Under the pieces are notes generated by a model, which saw nothing but the letters and a program-made list of their open reading frames with translations, searched no databases and was not told the DNA's origin. The position numbers and the translations under genes were made by a program. A stretch of 33,136 nt of DNA from Planctomycetota bacterium (lineage in GTDB: Bacteria > Planctomycetota > UBA11346): contig JACCZE010000227.1 in NCBI GenBank assembly GCA_013696105.1, positions 1 through 33,136 of the forward strand, given 5' to 3'. How positions within the stretch are numbered: the first letter of the stretch is position 1; each line of letters begins with the position of its first letter. Positions 32,762 to 33,136 of this stretch are shown here, in pieces.

Positions 32762-32800
32762 CAGGGGCTGACGCCCCTACGGCCCTTCGGGCCTACCCCC
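32762..32800 (-). repeat. Structured repeat, copy 4 (inverted, broken by the IS)
   Basis: Matches the same module up to CCTACCCCC, then changes abruptly to AT-rich sequence at 32801. The expected GGGCTTTGTCGCGG does not follow. The G-C stem has one extra C-G pair (CCCTTCGGG). Confidence 0.85.
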
Positions 32801-33136
32801 AATGCTGTTCACTTTAAAATCGCACCAAACCATTCCATAGAAAGAACTTGACTCGCTCCTGAAATATTTTTTCGGACCTCATGAGCAAATTTCATGAGCC
32901 GTTCCGGATCATCCGCACCTTCCTCACCTTCTCCGATCACCTGCCCGACCGCTTCACGCGGAAGCGAGTATGGAGCCCGCAGAGTATCATGGTGTGGCTG
33001 CTCTTGCTAACGTTTCCCGAGCGAAAGACCTCGTATCGACACAGCCTCCCCGTACTCATGCGCTTCGCCCAAGGCGCTTTTGGCTGGGTGAAGTTGCCAA
33101 GTCTTGGTTCGGTAACCCGAGCGAGAGCAAAGATGA
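32801..33136 (+). mobile_element. Left end of an IS4-like insertion sequence, cut by the window
   Basis: Begins with TGCTGTTCACTTTAAAATCG-like AT-rich DNA, clearly lower in GC than everything to the left, inside a structured repeat. It contains the start of the transposase gene. The right end lies outside the window, so terminal repeat and target duplication cannot be checked. Confidence 0.7.
32881..33136 (+). CDS. Transposase N-terminus, IS4-like family, partial
   Basis: The frame is open from ATG 32881 to the right edge (85 codons, start M-S-K-F-H-E-P-F-R-I-I-R-T-F). The blocks F-S-D-H-L-P-D, F-T-R-K-R-V-W-S-P-Q-S-I-M-V-W-L-L, and P-S-L-G-S-V-T-R-A-R-A-K are typical of the N-terminal part of IS4-family transposases, before the DDE domain. 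Codon use is less GC-rich than in the neighbours, as expected for transferred DNA. The catalytic residues are off the window. Confidence 0.8.
   Translation, partial: MSKFHEPFRIIRTFLTFSDHLPDRFTRKRVWSPQSIMVWLLLLTFPERKTSYRHSLPVLMRFAQGAFGWVKLPSLGSVTRARAKM

Overview
High-GC bacterial DNA with very strong G/C preference at third codon positions. The gene families (a cysteine-free YHS-like secreted protein, phytanoyl-CoA-dioxygenase genes beside AraC regulators, a DUF4832-type glycoside-hydrolase-like protein, delta-60 repeat plus carbohydrate-binding and malectin-like modules, a GYF-like domain membrane protein) and the frequent lack of Shine-Dalgarno sequences point most to the Planctomycetota/PVC group. 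That assignment is inference; no rRNA is present to settle it.

Layout. 1-800: the 5' end of a minus-strand gene runs off the left edge, then a small secreted YHS-like protein with a clear terminator. 912-4917: a compact four-gene plus-strand operon (DUF350-type membrane protein, YjfC-like glutathionylspermidine-synthase-family ATP-grasp ligase, two uncharacterised proteins), related in part to the E. coli yjfIJKLMC cluster. 4983-5099: a bidirectional terminator and tRNA-Cys on the minus strand. 5236-5938: a stand-alone response regulator coupled to a small coiled-coil protein. 6147-8798: minus-strand MerR-type regulator, an 89-aa protein and an AI-2E/PerM family exporter-like protein. 8799-9360: mostly non-coding, with a palindrome and the apparent fused remnants of a PAS sensor histidine kinase. 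9361-11059: thiol peroxidase Tpx, a SRAP (YedK/HMCES) abasic-site protein and a divergent small gene. 11348-18730: a plus-strand run with a secreted esterase, a GYF-like/TM protein, a DUF4832-type protein, a metallo-beta-lactamase-fold protein fused to a membrane domain, a possible DUF2071-like protein and a small YqjD/ElaB-like protein. 18862-22836: a full-length Lhr-type helicase. 22895-26356: a 1153-aa secreted delta-60 repeat protein. 26452-28546: AraC regulator divergent from a small gene and a phytanoyl-CoA dioxygenase. 28581-28851: two tandem 131-bp structured repeats. 28864-32691: lipoprotein MsrA, a secreted PHP-type metallohydrolase, a second dioxygenase and a second AraC regulator, the last two sharing divergent promoters with abutting -35 boxes. 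32701-32800: two further repeat copies in inverted orientation, the last broken by an IS4-like element whose transposase gene runs off the right edge.

How the genes work together. Oxidative and genome-integrity functions (Tpx, MsrA, SRAP, Lhr) are scattered among surface and secreted catabolic proteins, several with their own local regulator. The two AraC plus dioxygenase modules look like small inducible catabolic switches. Several genes (GYF-like, lhr, PHP, the second araC) have a promoter -10 box only 6 to 9 bases from the start codon, implying leaderless transcripts. The strongest candidates for undescribed biology are the DUF350/ATP-grasp operon with its two unknown partners, the metallo-beta-lactamase/membrane fusion, the cysteine-free YHS protein, and the structured repeat family used as an IS insertion target.
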